The notes below the pieces were generated by a model. That model was not told the origin of the DNA. It saw only the letters and a list, made by a program, of their open reading frames with translations, and did no database searches. Positions 1 through 9,505 of a stretch of 64,000 nucleotides of DNA are shown here, one piece after another; the first letter of the stretch is position 1; every line of letters begins with the position of its first letter. The stretch spans positions 124,001 through 188,000 of the forward strand of contig NZ_JBGKBE010000004.1 in the NCBI RefSeq assembly GCF_041358175.1. The letters are read 5' to 3'. A program made the position numbers and the translations under genes. This DNA is from Muriicola sp041358175. Lineage in GTDB: Bacteria > Bacteroidota > Bacteroidia > Flavobacteriales > Flavobacteriaceae.

Positions 1-2401
1 GGTCTTCTTTCAGGATGTCTGCCTGAACGGTTCCTCGTACCTCCTTCAACGTACGGGTTTTGATTTCCTGGTACACCTCTGCCGGCAATACCTGGTCACC
101 AGTTACCCCAAGGAGAAGAAGGCCCAATCCATTATTCCCTTCAGGGAGGTCACCAGCATAGGCTGGTCGCCTATTATTGTCATTCTTAAATATGGAATCA
201 ATTTTCTTTTCCACTTCTTTTAACAGGCCCTTCTCCCGGATATATTTTTCACAGTTCTGATCTATGGCGGCATTCAGGAAAAATGCCAGTAGCATAGGTG
301 CCGGACCATTGATCGTCATACTTACCGATGTCATTGGGTTGGAAAGATCAAAACCCGAATAGAGTTTTTTGGCGTCATCCAGGGAGCAGATTGAGACCCC
401 GGCATTGCCTATTTTCCCATAAATATCAGGGCGCTCTCCCGGATCATTTCCATAAAGGGTGACAGAATCAAAGGCCGTTGAAAGTCGTTTCGCCTTCATA
501 TCGAGGCTCACATAATGAAACCTTCGATTGGTACGTTCCGGTCCGCCTTCTCCGGCAAACATCCGGGTTGGGTCTTCTTCTGTTCGTTTAAATGGATAAA
601 GCCCTGCTGTGTACGGAAATTTTCCCGGTACGTTTTCCTGAAGGCTCCAGCGCAGTAAGTCGCCCCAGGCTTCATATCTGGGTAGCACTACTTTTGGAAT
701 CTTCAAATGGGATAGCGACTCTGAATAAGTATCTATCTCCAGTTCTTTATCCCTTACTTTAAATTTGTAGACCGGTTGTTTGTAGCGTTGCACCTTGGCT
801 TTCCATTCCACCAGGGAAACCCAGTGATGGGGATCAAGATTCAATTTCTGGATATTGAATTCAGAAATCAGCAGGTCTAATAAGGTGAGTTTATCCTCTT
901 TGACATCTCCCTTCAAGCCCTTTTCATCAAGGCCCGATTCTAACAGGTAGGGCCAGGTCTCTCCATGGGTCGCTAAGGTATCTTCAGGAAGGAGGGTGAG
1001 AATAGACTTGTACAACCCATAAAGTGACTGGGCGGTTTTGCTCTGTGCCAGGGCCTCTTTATCATAAGCACGATTGCTTTCTGAAATCTCAGATAAATAG
1101 CGTGTTCTGGCGGGTGGGATGATGTAGCGCTTTTCAGGTTCATCTCCCGATACTTCGAAGGTAGAATTTAATAAGGCACCGGCCTTTTCGTGTAAAGCGT
1201 GCATCACAGCTTTATAGAGCGAATTCATCCCGGGGTCGTTAAACTGGGAAGCGATAGTTCCGTAAACCGGGAGCGAATCGGGATCTGCATCCCACAGGTT
1301 GTGGTTCCTGACGTATTGTTTTTTTACATCCCTAAGCGCATCCTGGGCACCCCGCTTATCGAATTTATTGATCGCCACCAGGTCGGCAAAATCGAGCATA
1401 TCTATTTTTTCCAGTTGAGTGGCCGCCCCAAATTCTGGTGTCATCACATAGAGGGAAAGATCGCTGTGTTCTACGATTTCGGTGTCCGACTGACCAATAC
1501 CGGAAGTTTCGAGAATAAGCAGATCGAACTGAGCGTGTTGAAGAATATCCAGGGCATCCCCCACGTATTTGGACAAGGCTAAATTAGACTGGCGGGTGGC
1601 AAGGGACCTCATATAGACCCTTTCGCTATTGATGGAGTTCATCCTTATCCGGTCTCCTAATAATGCTCCTCCTGTTTTCCTTTTAGAGGGATCAACCGAA
1701 ATAATCCCAATATGCTTTTCAGGGAAATCAAATAAAAACCTCCTTACCAATTCATCCACAAGGCTCGATTTTCCGGATCCTCCTGTACCTGTGATCCCGA
1801 GGACAGGAACTTTCGTGCTTACTTTCCCAAGGGTGGTATAATGCTTTTCATATTCGTCCTGCTTGTTTTCGGCAAGACTGATCAATCGCGCGAGCGTGGT
1901 GATATCTTTATTCTTCAGGGAAGCAGCTAGATCTTTTCCCTCAGGCAACTCAAGTGGCAGGGTTGGGAAATCCGACTGTTCAACCAGGTCGTTAATCATC
2001 CCCTGCAGACCCATTTTACGACCATCATCGGGAGAATATATCCTGGTAATACCATAATTCATCAGCTCTTTTATCTCTTCAGGAAGAATGACTCCTCCTC
2101 CCCCTCCAAAGATTTTGATATGTCCCGCACCTCGTTCCTGAAGGAGATCGAACATATACCTGAAATATTCGTTATGGCCTCCCTGGTAAGAAGTCATGGC
2201 AATGGCATTGGCATCTTCCTGTATGGCGCAATCCACCACCTCAGAGACAGATCGGTCATGTCCCAGGTGGATTACCTCTACCCCGGTCGCCTGAATGATC
2301 CGCCTCATAATATTAATAGCCGCATCATGCCCGTCAAAAAGTGAGGCAGCCGTTACAATTCTGACCTTATTCTTAGGGATATAGGTTTTAATTTGCTCCA
2401 T
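1..2401 (-). CDS. icmF: IcmF-type fused acyl-CoA mutase, C-terminus cut by window edge
   Basis: About 800 codons are open from the ATG at 2401 to the left edge, so the C-terminus is missing (the family is usually near 1100 residues). The N-terminus is a cobalamin-binding domain: DGHDAA at residues 23-28 supplies the B12-binding DxH, followed by a Gly-rich FGGGGG loop. Near residues 200-212 is a MeaI/ArgK-like G-domain with the Walker A motif GTGGSGKSS. The remainder has acyl-CoA mutase barrel sequence (GLYPFKRTEEDPTRMFAGEG, NDPGERPDIYGKIG). The order B12 domain - GTPase chaperone - substrate domain is that of IcmF, which interconverts isobutyryl-CoA and n-butyryl-CoA. Which acyl-CoA is the true substrate cannot be read here. 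It stands alone, reading away from purU. Confidence 0.9.
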   Translation of the reverse strand, partial: MEQIKTYIPKNKVRIVTAASLFDGHDAAINIMRRIIQATGVEVIHLGHDRSVSEVVDCAIQEDANAIAMTSYQGGHNEYFRYMFDLLQERGAGHIKIFGGGGGVILPEEIKELMNYGITRIYSPDDGRKMGLQGMINDLVEQSDFPTLPLELPEGKDLAASLKNKDITTLARLISLAENKQDEYEKHYTTLGKVSTKVPVLGITGTGGSGKSSLVDELVRRFLFDFPEKHIGIISVDPSKRKTGGALLGDRIRMNSINSERVYMRSLATRQSNLALSKYVGDALDILQHAQFDLLILETSGIGQSDTEIVEHSDLSLYVMTPEFGAATQLEKIDMLDFADLVAINKFDKRGAQDALRDVKKQYVRNHNLWDADPDSLPVYGTIASQFNDPGMNSLYKAVMHALHEKAGALLNSTFEVSGDEPEKRYIIPPARTRYLSEISESNRAYDKEALAQSKTAQSLYGLYKSILTLLPEDTLATHGETWPYLLESGLDEKGLKGDVKEDKLTLLDLLISEFNIQKLNLDPHHWVSLVEWKAKVQRYKQPVYKFKVRDKELEIDTYSESLSHLKIPKVVLPRYEAWGDLLRWSLQENVPGKFPYTAGLYPFKRTEEDPTRMFAGEGGPERTNRRFHYVSLDMKAKRLSTAFDSVTLYGNDPGERPDIYGKIGNAGVSICSLDDAKKLYSGFDLSNPMTSVSMTINGPAPMLLAFFLNAAIDQNCEKYIREKGLLKEVEKKIDSIFKNDNNRRPAYAGDLPEGNNGLGLLLLGVTGDQVLPAEVYQEIKTRTLKEVRGTVQADILKED

Positions 2402-2543
2402 TTGTAATTATCAGTCCATTTATCGCATGCAATTTACGATAAATGCAAAAATTATTAGGTTCTATTTAGAATTTTATAATACTATGCCTTGCTTTTGAAC
2501 GCCCATATGATTGTGGTATTTTTAATCTCTAAAACAGGAAGCC

Positions 2544-3395
2544 TTGAAAGCAACCTTTCTTATCCATTGTCCGGACCAGCCGGGAATTATTAGTACTGTA
2601 ACGAGCTATATTCAAAATAAAGGGGGCAATATTGTTTACCTCGACCAGCATGTTGACAAGGAGGCTGAGGTATTCTTTATGCGATTAGAAGGGGAATTCC
2701 TAACAACCCTTAAAGCTAATTCTAATATAGAAGACGATTTTGAGAAGGAAATAGCGGTACCCTACGCAATGGAATGGAGTGTACATTATGGTGATAAAAA
2801 ACCCAGGATGGCCCTTTTCGTCAGTAAATACAATCACTGTCTTTACGATTTGCTCATTCGATATTCTTCAGGGGAATTAGACGTAGATATCCCTTTTATT
2901 ATCAGCAACCACGATGACCTAAGGTATATCGCCGATCAGTTCAAGATCCCGTTCCACCATATCCCGGTAACTAAAGAGCTCAAATCCAAGGCTGAAGAGG
3001 AACAGTTAAGGTTGTTGAAGCAATCTAGTGTCGACTTTATCGTCCTTGCCAGATATATGCAGATTGTAACCTCGAGATTAATTGCAGAATACCCCAATAA
3101 AATCATCAATATCCATCATTCCTTCCTCCCGGCTTTCGCAGGTGCCAAACCCTATCATGCAGCCTTTAACCGAGGTGTGAAAATCATTGGGGCTACCAGC
3201 CATTACGTAACAGAAGAACTGGATGCCGGGCCGATCATAGAACAGGATACCACCCGGGTTTCCCATGTCCACAAGGTTCGTGATTTTATTGAGAAAGGAA
3301 GGGATTTGGAAAAACTAGTTCTCTCCAGGGCAGTTCATCTGCATGTGAACAGAAAAACCATGGTCTACAATAACAAAACGGTCATATTTACCTAA
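2544..3395 (+). CDS. purU: Formyltetrahydrofolate deformylase
   Basis: The 283-residue protein hydrolyses 10-formyl-THF to formate and THF, supplying formate for purine synthesis and balancing one-carbon pools. Residues 1-80 form an ACT-type regulatory domain (FLIHCPDQPGIISTVTSYI) and the rest a formyltransferase domain. The catalytic Asn-His-Asp set is visible as NIHHSFLP near residues 188-195 and ELDAGPIIEQD near 225-235. Length matches the family. The reading frame begins with TTG; the nearby ATG at 2507 is in another frame, so a TTG start is likely. It stands alone, divergent from the icmF-like gene. Confidence 0.93.
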   Translation: MKATFLIHCPDQPGIISTVTSYIQNKGGNIVYLDQHVDKEAEVFFMRLEGEFLTTLKANSNIEDDFEKEIAVPYAMEWSVHYGDKKPRMALFVSKYNHCLYDLLIRYSSGELDVDIPFIISNHDDLRYIADQFKIPFHHIPVTKELKSKAEEEQLRLLKQSSVDFIVLARYMQIVTSRLIAEYPNKIINIHHSFLPAFAGAKPYHAAFNRGVKIIGATSHYVTEELDAGPIIEQDTTRVSHVHKVRDFIEKGRDLEKLVLSRAVHLHVNRKTMVYNNKTVIFT

Positions 3396-3545
3396 GTCAT
3401 TGAGCATAAACAGTATATCTCTCAAAGAATAAATTAGTTCTTTCCTAAGTTTATTTTTCATAAATTACTCTTGCATTGCTTAGTAAAAAAAGGTTTATAT
3501 CCTGCCTGAATTCAGGATTTTAAGCTCAAAAGTTCCAGGAATCGA

Positions 3546-4517
3546 ATGACAAAAATTGCCATACTCGGACCCATACCCAGAGACACCATTGTAACCCACC
3601 ACAATGAAACGATCAGGAAATACGGTTGTGTGTCCCATCCGGTTATAGCCCTGGCCAAACTGTTTGGGGATGAGGGAACAGTATACCCCGTTTCCCATGT
3701 ACACGAGAAGGACTACGAGAATATCATCGATCTTTTTAAAGCCTATCCTAATATTGATACCAGTCATATCTCGAGCAAGCACGACCGGGGAACCGTTATA
3801 GAACTGAAGTTTATCGACCAGAACAATCGGCTTGAGCGACAGACTGCCTGTATGAAACCTATCATACCAAAAGACATAAAATCAATGGACGAGATGGATG
3901 CCTATGTCTTTGTTCCGATCACTGATTTTGAAATATCCCTGAGAACATTAAAATACATCAAGAAAAACAGAAAAGGTTTGGTTGTATTTGATGCTCACGG
4001 CCCCACAACTTCTATGGGTATGACAGGGGACCGATACAGGAAATTCTGGGTTGATATGGATCAGTGGCTGAAGTATATCGATATTCTCAAAATGAACCTT
4101 GAAGAATCTCAGGCATGCTGGATGAAACACGAATATTCATCAGAGGAAATGACCAGCTACGACGAAGAAAGGACAGATCATCTGGATGAAATGGCCGCCC
4201 ATGTTCTGAAAAAAGGAGTAAAATACTTTTATGTAACCCTCGATGCAAAAGGCTGTGTTTATTACTTTAAAAAAGGCAAGGACATTCAAAAACAATTCGT
4301 AAAATCTATCTATATGGAAAATGTGGTAGATACTACGGGCTGCGGAGATTCCTTTGCAGGAGGACTGGCGTATGGCTTTGCTGTTTACGGAGATCCTGAG
4401 CAAGCTGCTAAATTTGCCAATGCTCTGGGAGCCCTAAGGACCCAGGGCAAAACCTTCGAAGTCTTTAAATCTAAAGCAGAAACTGAAGCACTTATTTCTG
4501 AACACTACGGAGCATAA
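3546..4517 (+). CDS. PfkB-family carbohydrate/nucleoside kinase
   Basis: This 323-residue kinase of the ribokinase (PfkB) family phosphorylates a sugar or nucleoside with ATP. The second PfkB signature is clear near residues 263-274 (DTTGCGDSFAGG), where the Asp of GCGDS is the catalytic base and the Gly run forms the anion hole. The N-terminus begins directly with the first beta strand (KIAILGPIPRDTI). The substrate cannot be assigned from sequence. No other sugar gene adjoins it, and it is probably transcribed alone, 150 bp after purU. Confidence 0.85.
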   Translation: MTKIAILGPIPRDTIVTHHNETIRKYGCVSHPVIALAKLFGDEGTVYPVSHVHEKDYENIIDLFKAYPNIDTSHISSKHDRGTVIELKFIDQNNRLERQTACMKPIIPKDIKSMDEMDAYVFVPITDFEISLRTLKYIKKNRKGLVVFDAHGPTTSMGMTGDRYRKFWVDMDQWLKYIDILKMNLEESQACWMKHEYSSEEMTSYDEERTDHLDEMAAHVLKKGVKYFYVTLDAKGCVYYFKKGKDIQKQFVKSIYMENVVDTTGCGDSFAGGLAYGFAVYGDPEQAAKFANALGALRTQGKTFEVFKSKAETEALISEHYGA

Positions 4518-4813
4518 CTATTTTGTAGTTGCCTTTCGCAAATGCTGCCTCTGATTGTCTACCAGGCCTTTATTCTACCCCTGTGTATTCCGGGCACCCA
4601 AATACAGCTGCAATAATCTCAAAAAAGTACCGTTTAATAAATAAGAATGTGGTAAGGTAACCTTCTGGTAATCTTTACTTAACCACAATAAGAAAGAAAT
4701 AAAATATTTTTATACCCTTACTATTTGAGTTAGTATTTTTGAGTTAGTTAGTTTAAAAAACCGGTGTAGTGGCCGGTTTTTTTATGGTTAATTCTGAAGA
4801 AATTTCCAACTGC
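4518..4813. other. Intergenic region with tandem GAGTTAGT motif
   Basis: About 300 bases between two convergent genes. I see no gene. It contains two GAGTTAGT copies, 4727-4734 and 4741-4748, 14 bp apart and T-rich between, running into the bidirectional terminator at 4755-4783. Confidence 0.5.
4755..4783. terminator. Bidirectional rho-independent terminator
   Basis: The stem is AAAAAACCGG / CCGGTTTTTT around the 8-base loop TGTAGTGG, with a T run on either strand. It lies 31 bp after the stop of the minus-strand DUF1579-like gene and can also stop transcription from the PfkB side. Confidence 0.8.
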
Positions 4814-5323
4814 TCATTCTACTTTACTGTACAGGCCATCAAAAAGGACATTGACCGCAACCCCATTGCGCAATACTTCCCAAACCTGGCGCACCTTCCC
4901 ATCCTCCAGCAAGGTCCATGTGATACGCTGTACCGTAATACTTTCGTCTTCATTAATGACCTCATCAGACATCAGGATCATTTGATTATCAATGCGTTTT
5001 CCGCTTAATTTTAAAATCGTTCCTGCCGTATCAAGCCAGAGTTGTTCCCATAAGCCGGTAGTCGTATTGTAGAAGTTATAACTCGTGCCTGTAAAGTTTC
5101 CATTAGCGCCTTTCCAGTTCTCTCTCAACACACAGTCACCCTGTATCTTTTCAATCACATTTTCGCCCGCAATGTTACCATTGGGCAAGGTAACTTCCCA
5201 TTTTCCAAGCCAAAAATCAAAAGCAGCGTGATCTTCGGTGCAACAGGCGCAGGGATTATTCTGTGCCACAAGGGGAGAAACAAATAGCAAACCAACTGCA
5301 AGAATTGATATTATTTTTTTCAT
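4814..5323 (-). CDS. Secreted DUF1579-like protein
   Basis: The 169-residue protein has a typical signal peptide (MKKIISILAVGLLFVSPLVAQ) and then a short Cys cluster, CACC. The mature part contains DFWLGKWEV and repeated Trp-rich strands, as in DUF1579/lipocalin-like beta-barrel proteins of Bacteroidota. It probably acts in the periplasm, and its ligand is unknown. It is a single-gene unit followed by a strong terminator. A catalytic role is not evident. Confidence 0.7.
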   Translation of the reverse strand: MKKIISILAVGLLFVSPLVAQNNPCACCTEDHAAFDFWLGKWEVTLPNGNIAGENVIEKIQGDCVLRENWKGANGNFTGTSYNFYNTTTGLWEQLWLDTAGTILKLSGKRIDNQMILMSDEVINEDESITVQRITWTLLEDGKVRQVWEVLRNGVAVNVLFDGLYSKVE

Positions 5324-5495
5324 TTATAAAAAGATTGAAGGCAGAAGGTACAAAAAGGAGCCCATATTTTTAATTTCTAACTTTTCAGCCACGGTTTTGT
5401 GAAGAATTCGCTACTACAATGTTAATTTTTAGATAAATAACATCATTTTTAGCTGAATACCACCAGACCCAAAAACTATTGTGCCACTTGCAACG

Positions 5496-5503
5496 TATCT
5501 TTG
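5496..5503 (+). promoter_or_regulatory. Bacteroidota -7 promoter element
   Basis: TATCTTTG matches the Bacteroidota -7 consensus TAnnTTTG and lies 18 bp before the ATG of the 64-residue gene at 5521. A well-spaced -33 TTG is not evident. Confidence 0.45.
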
Positions 5504-5520
5504 TATAAAAGATTATTACT

Positions 5521-5715
5521 ATGGAAAATCAGTACTGCAAGGTGGGATCAACCACGCATATAACCAGCGGATCTCAAGCTTCTACAAGATTGGTAAGCTA
5601 CTATCAGACATTTGTCAATATGGCGGCAGACACCCGATATTCAGGGACCCAACTAGGTGACTTTTTTGAAAGGAAGGCCAGAATTCTGAAAAAGACAATG
5701 GAAGAATTGGCTTAG
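5521..5715 (+). CDS. Small conserved-type hypothetical protein (64 aa)
   Basis: This short protein has a Thr/Ser-rich N-terminus (TTHITSGSQAST) and a basic helical C-terminus (FFERKARILKKTMEELA). No domain is recognised. A -7 promoter element just upstream and a stop that overlaps the convergent pyrF stop by 4 bp support it as a real gene. The function is unknown. A cytosolic regulatory or adaptor peptide is possible but not shown. Confidence 0.55.
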   Translation: MENQYCKVGSTTHITSGSQASTRLVSYYQTFVNMAADTRYSGTQLGDFFERKARILKKTMEELA

Positions 5716-6542
5716 TCTCCGGTTTGAATTTTTTTAATCTCCCTGCCCATAGCCTGCTGCAGTAAAGTTGCTTGTGCAGATGCAGCTTCTGCAAAGTCCT
5801 TATCCCGCGAAGCGTAAATTATACCTCTTGAAGAATTGATCAACAAACCGATATCATCGGTAATCCCGTGTTTACAAACTTCCTCCAAGCTTCCTCCCTG
5901 TGCACCAACGCCGGGAACCAATAAAAAGTTTTTTGGCACTATTCTTCGTATTTCCTTTAAAAACTCTGCTTTGGTTGCTCCGACAACAAACATGAGTTGA
6001 TCCGGATTTTTATAAGTCAGGGCTGTCTCCAGTACTTGCTTGTACAATTCTTTTCCATCGATTTGCTTCGTTTGAAAATCAAAAGCACCGGGGTTAGATG
6101 TCAGGGCGAGTAATATGGTAAACTTGTCTGTAAAGTTCAGGAAAGGTTCCACTGAGTCCCTACCCATATAAGGAGCTACTGTTACGGCATCAAATTTAAG
6201 GTCCTCAAAAAAAGCCTTCGCATACCTTGTAGCTGTATTTCCGATATCACCCCTCTTGGCATCGGCTATAGTAAATATTTCAGGGTAGTTGGCATTGATA
6301 TAATTGATCGTCTTTGACAAGGATTCCCAGCCTTTTATACCGTTAGCTTCGTAAAAGGCCGTATTAGGCTTGTAAGCCACACATAAATGATGAGTAGCGT
6401 CAACTATAGCCTTGTTAAAAGCAAATACGGGGTCTGGTTCCTTCAGGAGATGAGGAGGTATCCTTTCAGGGTCTGTATCGAGTCCGATACACAAGAATGA
6501 ATTCTTCTTCCTTATCTGGAAAACTAGCTCGTCTGTACTCAT
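5712..6542 (-). CDS. pyrF: Orotidine 5'-phosphate decarboxylase
   Basis: This enzyme decarboxylates OMP to UMP, the last step of de novo UMP synthesis. The 276-residue length is that of the longer type 2 subfamily. The active-site signature DAKRGDIGNT carries the catalytic Asp-Lys-Asp, and LVPGVGAQGG is the phosphate-binding strand near the C-terminus. It begins 5 bp after prfA ends, so the two are probably one transcript (prfA first). Its stop overlaps that of the 64-residue gene on the other strand. Confidence 0.95.
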   Translation of the reverse strand: MSTDELVFQIRKKNSFLCIGLDTDPERIPPHLLKEPDPVFAFNKAIVDATHHLCVAYKPNTAFYEANGIKGWESLSKTINYINANYPEIFTIADAKRGDIGNTATRYAKAFFEDLKFDAVTVAPYMGRDSVEPFLNFTDKFTILLALTSNPGAFDFQTKQIDGKELYKQVLETALTYKNPDQLMFVVGATKAEFLKEIRRIVPKNFLLVPGVGAQGGSLEEVCKHGITDDIGLLINSSRGIIYASRDKDFAEAASAQATLLQQAMGREIKKIQTGD

Positions 6543-6547
6543 TGTAT

Positions 6548-7624
6548 TTAGAAGATTTCTGAGGCCTCTTTTAACTTCTCGGTATTCTCCACCAGCATGA
6601 GTTCATCTATGATCTTCTGAATATCCCCGTTAATGATGTTTTGCAGATCGTAAAGGGTAAGTCCGATTCGGTGATCGGTTACCCTGCCCTGAGGATAATT
6701 ATAGGTCCTGATTTTAGCAGAGCGATCCCCGCTACTTACCTGGGAATTCCTTTTTGCAGCATCTTCTTCCTGGCGTTTTTGTAATTCCATATCGTACAAT
6801 CGGGATCGCAGTACTTTAAATGCCTTATCCTTGTTCTTATGCTGTGATTTTTCATCCTGGCACTGGGCGACAATCCCTGTAGGAATATGTGTAAGCCTGA
6901 CGGCCGAATAGGTAGTATTTACAGATTGTCCACCAGGTCCTGAAGAACAGAAAAAATCTATGCGCACATCCTTGGGATCTATCTGTACATCAAAGTCTTC
7001 GGCTTCGGGCAAGACCATTACGGTTGCCGCACTTGTATGCACCCTGCCCTGGGTTTCGGTCTGAGGCACACGCTGTACCCTGTGAACCCCGGCTTCGAAT
7101 TTCAGCGTTCCATATACGTCCTCTCCGGAGACCTCAAAATGAATTTCTTTATAGCCCCCGCTTGTTCCTTCACTAAGGTCGATGATATTGGTTCTCCATC
7201 CCTTTGACTCGCAATACTTAGCGTACATTCTGTAGAGGTCTCCTGCAAAAATGCTGGCTTCGTCACCTCCTGTACCAGCTCGGATTTCCATGACTACGTC
7301 CTTGGCATCTTCAGGGTCTTTTGGAATGAGCATAAACTTGATCTCTTCCTCCAACTCAGGTAAAGCTTCCTTAGCTTCCTCTAACTGCATTTTTGCCATT
7401 TCCACCATTTCCGGGTCTGCTCCCGCAGAAAGGATCTCTTCGGCTTCTTCCAGGTTGTTCTTGAGTTCGAGGTAGGTTTTTCTTTTTTCTACCAAGAGTT
7501 TGAGGTCCTTGTATTCCTTGGTGAGTTGTACATAGCGTTTTTGATCTGAAATGACATCCGGCTGGATGATCAGGTCAGACACCTCATCAAATCGCTGTTT
7601 TATAATGTTTAATTTATCTATCAT
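6548..7624 (-). CDS. prfA: Peptide chain release factor 1
   Basis: RF1 terminates translation at UAA and UAG. The 358-residue protein has the catalytic GGQ in SSGPGGQSVNTTYSA, near residue 230, and the class-typical GRVHTSAATVMVLPEAE. The N-terminal half is a coiled coil, as expected. It is full length and probably leads the prfA-pyrF transcript. Confidence 0.96.
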   Translation of the reverse strand: MIDKLNIIKQRFDEVSDLIIQPDVISDQKRYVQLTKEYKDLKLLVEKRKTYLELKNNLEEAEEILSAGADPEMVEMAKMQLEEAKEALPELEEEIKFMLIPKDPEDAKDVVMEIRAGTGGDEASIFAGDLYRMYAKYCESKGWRTNIIDLSEGTSGGYKEIHFEVSGEDVYGTLKFEAGVHRVQRVPQTETQGRVHTSAATVMVLPEAEDFDVQIDPKDVRIDFFCSSGPGGQSVNTTYSAVRLTHIPTGIVAQCQDEKSQHKNKDKAFKVLRSRLYDMELQKRQEEDAAKRNSQVSSGDRSAKIRTYNYPQGRVTDHRIGLTLYDLQNIINGDIQKIIDELMLVENTEKLKEASEIF

Positions 7625-7772
7625 GGTCTATCTCCCTTGCGAAGCGAATTTACAACATTTAAGGCCAATGCGGTAGAATAAATTATAGGTTCAACAGCCC
7701 GGGCCTCTTTCACCCTGGAGTAGTCTGACAAGGAGAAGCCGGGTGTAAAAAAAGTTGCCTGAGGGATAAAGC

Positions 7773-8198
7773 CTATTCGAAGACCCTCAGGATATCGCCG
7801 TTTAGTTCGGTATTAAAAATCTTAAGGGGATTGTTGGTGATGGCGTTTAATGGTGTTCCTGTTTGCGAAAATCTTGAACCATGTGTAGAACAGAAAAAAA
7901 TTCCCCCATCATCTTCTATAAAACGAACCTGATCTGTTTGCTGGTGACTGCAGATTTGACTAGCAGCTATAAAGTTTCCCTCCAGGTTTTTCACAACCAC
8001 CACATCATTCTTCAAAATAAAGTCGCCATTATTCTGAAGCATAGCTCCTTCACTAGAGGTAAGGTCTATCGTAAAATCAACTCCTGTAGGAACTGGAAGC
8101 CCGGGACCATCTTCTTTGGAGCATCCCTGGACACAGGGAAAAGTTAAGGCAAAGGCCGCTCCGGCTCCAAGGGTTTTTAAAAACGCTTTTCTTTCCAT
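7773..8198 (-). CDS. Rieske [2Fe-2S] protein, exported
   Basis: The 141-residue protein has an N-terminal export signal (MERKAFLKTLGAGAAFALTF) with a possible lipoprotein cysteine at 26. The Rieske cluster ligands are complete: C83-S-H85 and C103-S-T-H106. It should transfer electrons in the periplasm, but no partner oxidase is adjacent. The domain is short, like Rieske domains of ring-hydroxylating ferredoxins. A close paralogue (LPVPTG, CSHQQT and TPLN blocks are conserved) lies at 45844-46270 with a damaged signal peptide. Confidence 0.85.
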   Translation of the reverse strand: MERKAFLKTLGAGAAFALTFPCVQGCSKEDGPGLPVPTGVDFTIDLTSSEGAMLQNNGDFILKNDVVVVKNLEGNFIAASQICSHQQTDQVRFIEDDGGIFFCSTHGSRFSQTGTPLNAITNNPLKIFNTELNGDILRVFE

Positions 8199-8253
8199 AG
8201 CATATCGGTTTTTCTGTATATAGAAAACGTCGTTTCAAAAAGAATCGTATATC

Positions 8254-9426
8254 CTAATACGTAAAGGAGCCAAATGGGCTTTCGATGGTAAGTTTTTTCT
8301 CCGGATGAGCCTCTATTCTGCCGATAACACGCGCATCGATCCCAAAGCTTTCCGAAATAGCGATTAAATCTGCTGCCATTTCCTTATCCACATAGAGTTC
8401 CATCCGATGGCCACAATTAAAAACCTGGTACATTTCTTTCCAGTCGGTTCCCGACTGACTTTGGATAAGTTGAAATAAAGGAGGAACGGGAAAAAGGTTA
8501 TCCTTGATCACATGGTATTGATCGAGAAAATGCAGGATTTTGGTCTGGGCTCCACCACTGCAGTGTATCATGCCGTGTATTTCTGAAGCTGAATGCTCCT
8601 CCAGCATCTTCCTGATAACCGGGGCATAGGTTCTGGTTGGTGAGAGAACGAGTTTACCAGCATCCAGGGGTACATTATCTACTGTATCCAGAAGGTTCAT
8701 CTTACCCGAGTATACTAACTCTTCAGGAACCGAGGGATCAAAACTTTCCGGGTATTTCGCGGCGAGGCCCTTAGAAAATACATCATGTCTTGCCGAGGTA
8801 AGTCCGTTACTGCCCATACCCCCATTGTATTCCTTCTCATAGGTTGCCTTACCATATGAGGACAATCCGACAATAACATCCCCCTCCCGGATATTGGCAT
8901 TATCGATCACCCTATCGCGACGCATTCTGGCGGTAACTGTCGAATCCACAATAATTGTCCTCACCAGATCACCCACATCGGCCGTTTCGCCTCCGGTCGA
9001 CTTTATATGAACACCGTGGGCAGACATTTCCTCTATGAACTCTTCGGTGCCGGAAATGATCGCTTCAATAACTTCACCCGGGATCAGGTTTTTATTTCTT
9101 CCAATGGTTGAGGAGAGGAGAATATTCTCTGTTACCCCAACACATAAGAGATCATCCAGATTCATGACAAGGGCATCTTGGGCAATCCCTTTCCATACAG
9201 ACAGGTCTCCGGTTTCCTTCCAGTACATATAGGCCAGCGAAGACTTAGTGCCTGCGCCGTCTGCATGCATAACAAGGCAGTAATTGTCATCCCCAGTAAG
9301 GGTATCCGGGACAATTTTGCAAAATGCTTTTGGAAATAACCCCTTGTCGAGGTTCCTGATAGCCTTATGAACATCCTCCTTGGAAGCAGAAACTCCTCTT
9401 TGATGGTAGCGTTTACTAATGGGCAC
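8254..9426 (-). CDS. purM: Phosphoribosylformylglycinamidine cyclo-ligase (AIR synthetase)
   Basis: PurM closes FGAM to AIR with ATP in purine synthesis. The 390-residue protein is the longer Bacteroidota version. Its N-terminal half carries the AIRS signature (LVMHADGAGTKSSLA; DALVMNLDDLLCVGV) with Asp ligands for Mg-ATP, followed by STGGETADVGD. The C-terminal half ends with a dimerisation domain. Both neighbours (Rieske and glutamine synthetase III) are also on this strand but lie 56-80 bp away. Confidence 0.92.
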   Translation of the reverse strand: MPISKRYHQRGVSASKEDVHKAIRNLDKGLFPKAFCKIVPDTLTGDDNYCLVMHADGAGTKSSLAYMYWKETGDLSVWKGIAQDALVMNLDDLLCVGVTENILLSSTIGRNKNLIPGEVIEAIISGTEEFIEEMSAHGVHIKSTGGETADVGDLVRTIIVDSTVTARMRRDRVIDNANIREGDVIVGLSSYGKATYEKEYNGGMGSNGLTSARHDVFSKGLAAKYPESFDPSVPEELVYSGKMNLLDTVDNVPLDAGKLVLSPTRTYAPVIRKMLEEHSASEIHGMIHCSGGAQTKILHFLDQYHVIKDNLFPVPPLFQLIQSQSGTDWKEMYQVFNCGHRMELYVDKEMAADLIAISESFGIDARVIGRIEAHPEKKLTIESPFGSFTY

Positions 9427-9505
9427 GTTGAATAGTTCTTAATTTATCGCAAAAATAAGGGAATGATACCACTTCCCCGCAAGGCTCGGGTAATATAGTC
9501 TCTTT

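Noticed and set aside
1199..2344. Several plus-strand frames in the first 2.4 kb
   Set aside because: They lie opposite a continuous IcmF reading frame with clear B12-binding and GTPase motifs.
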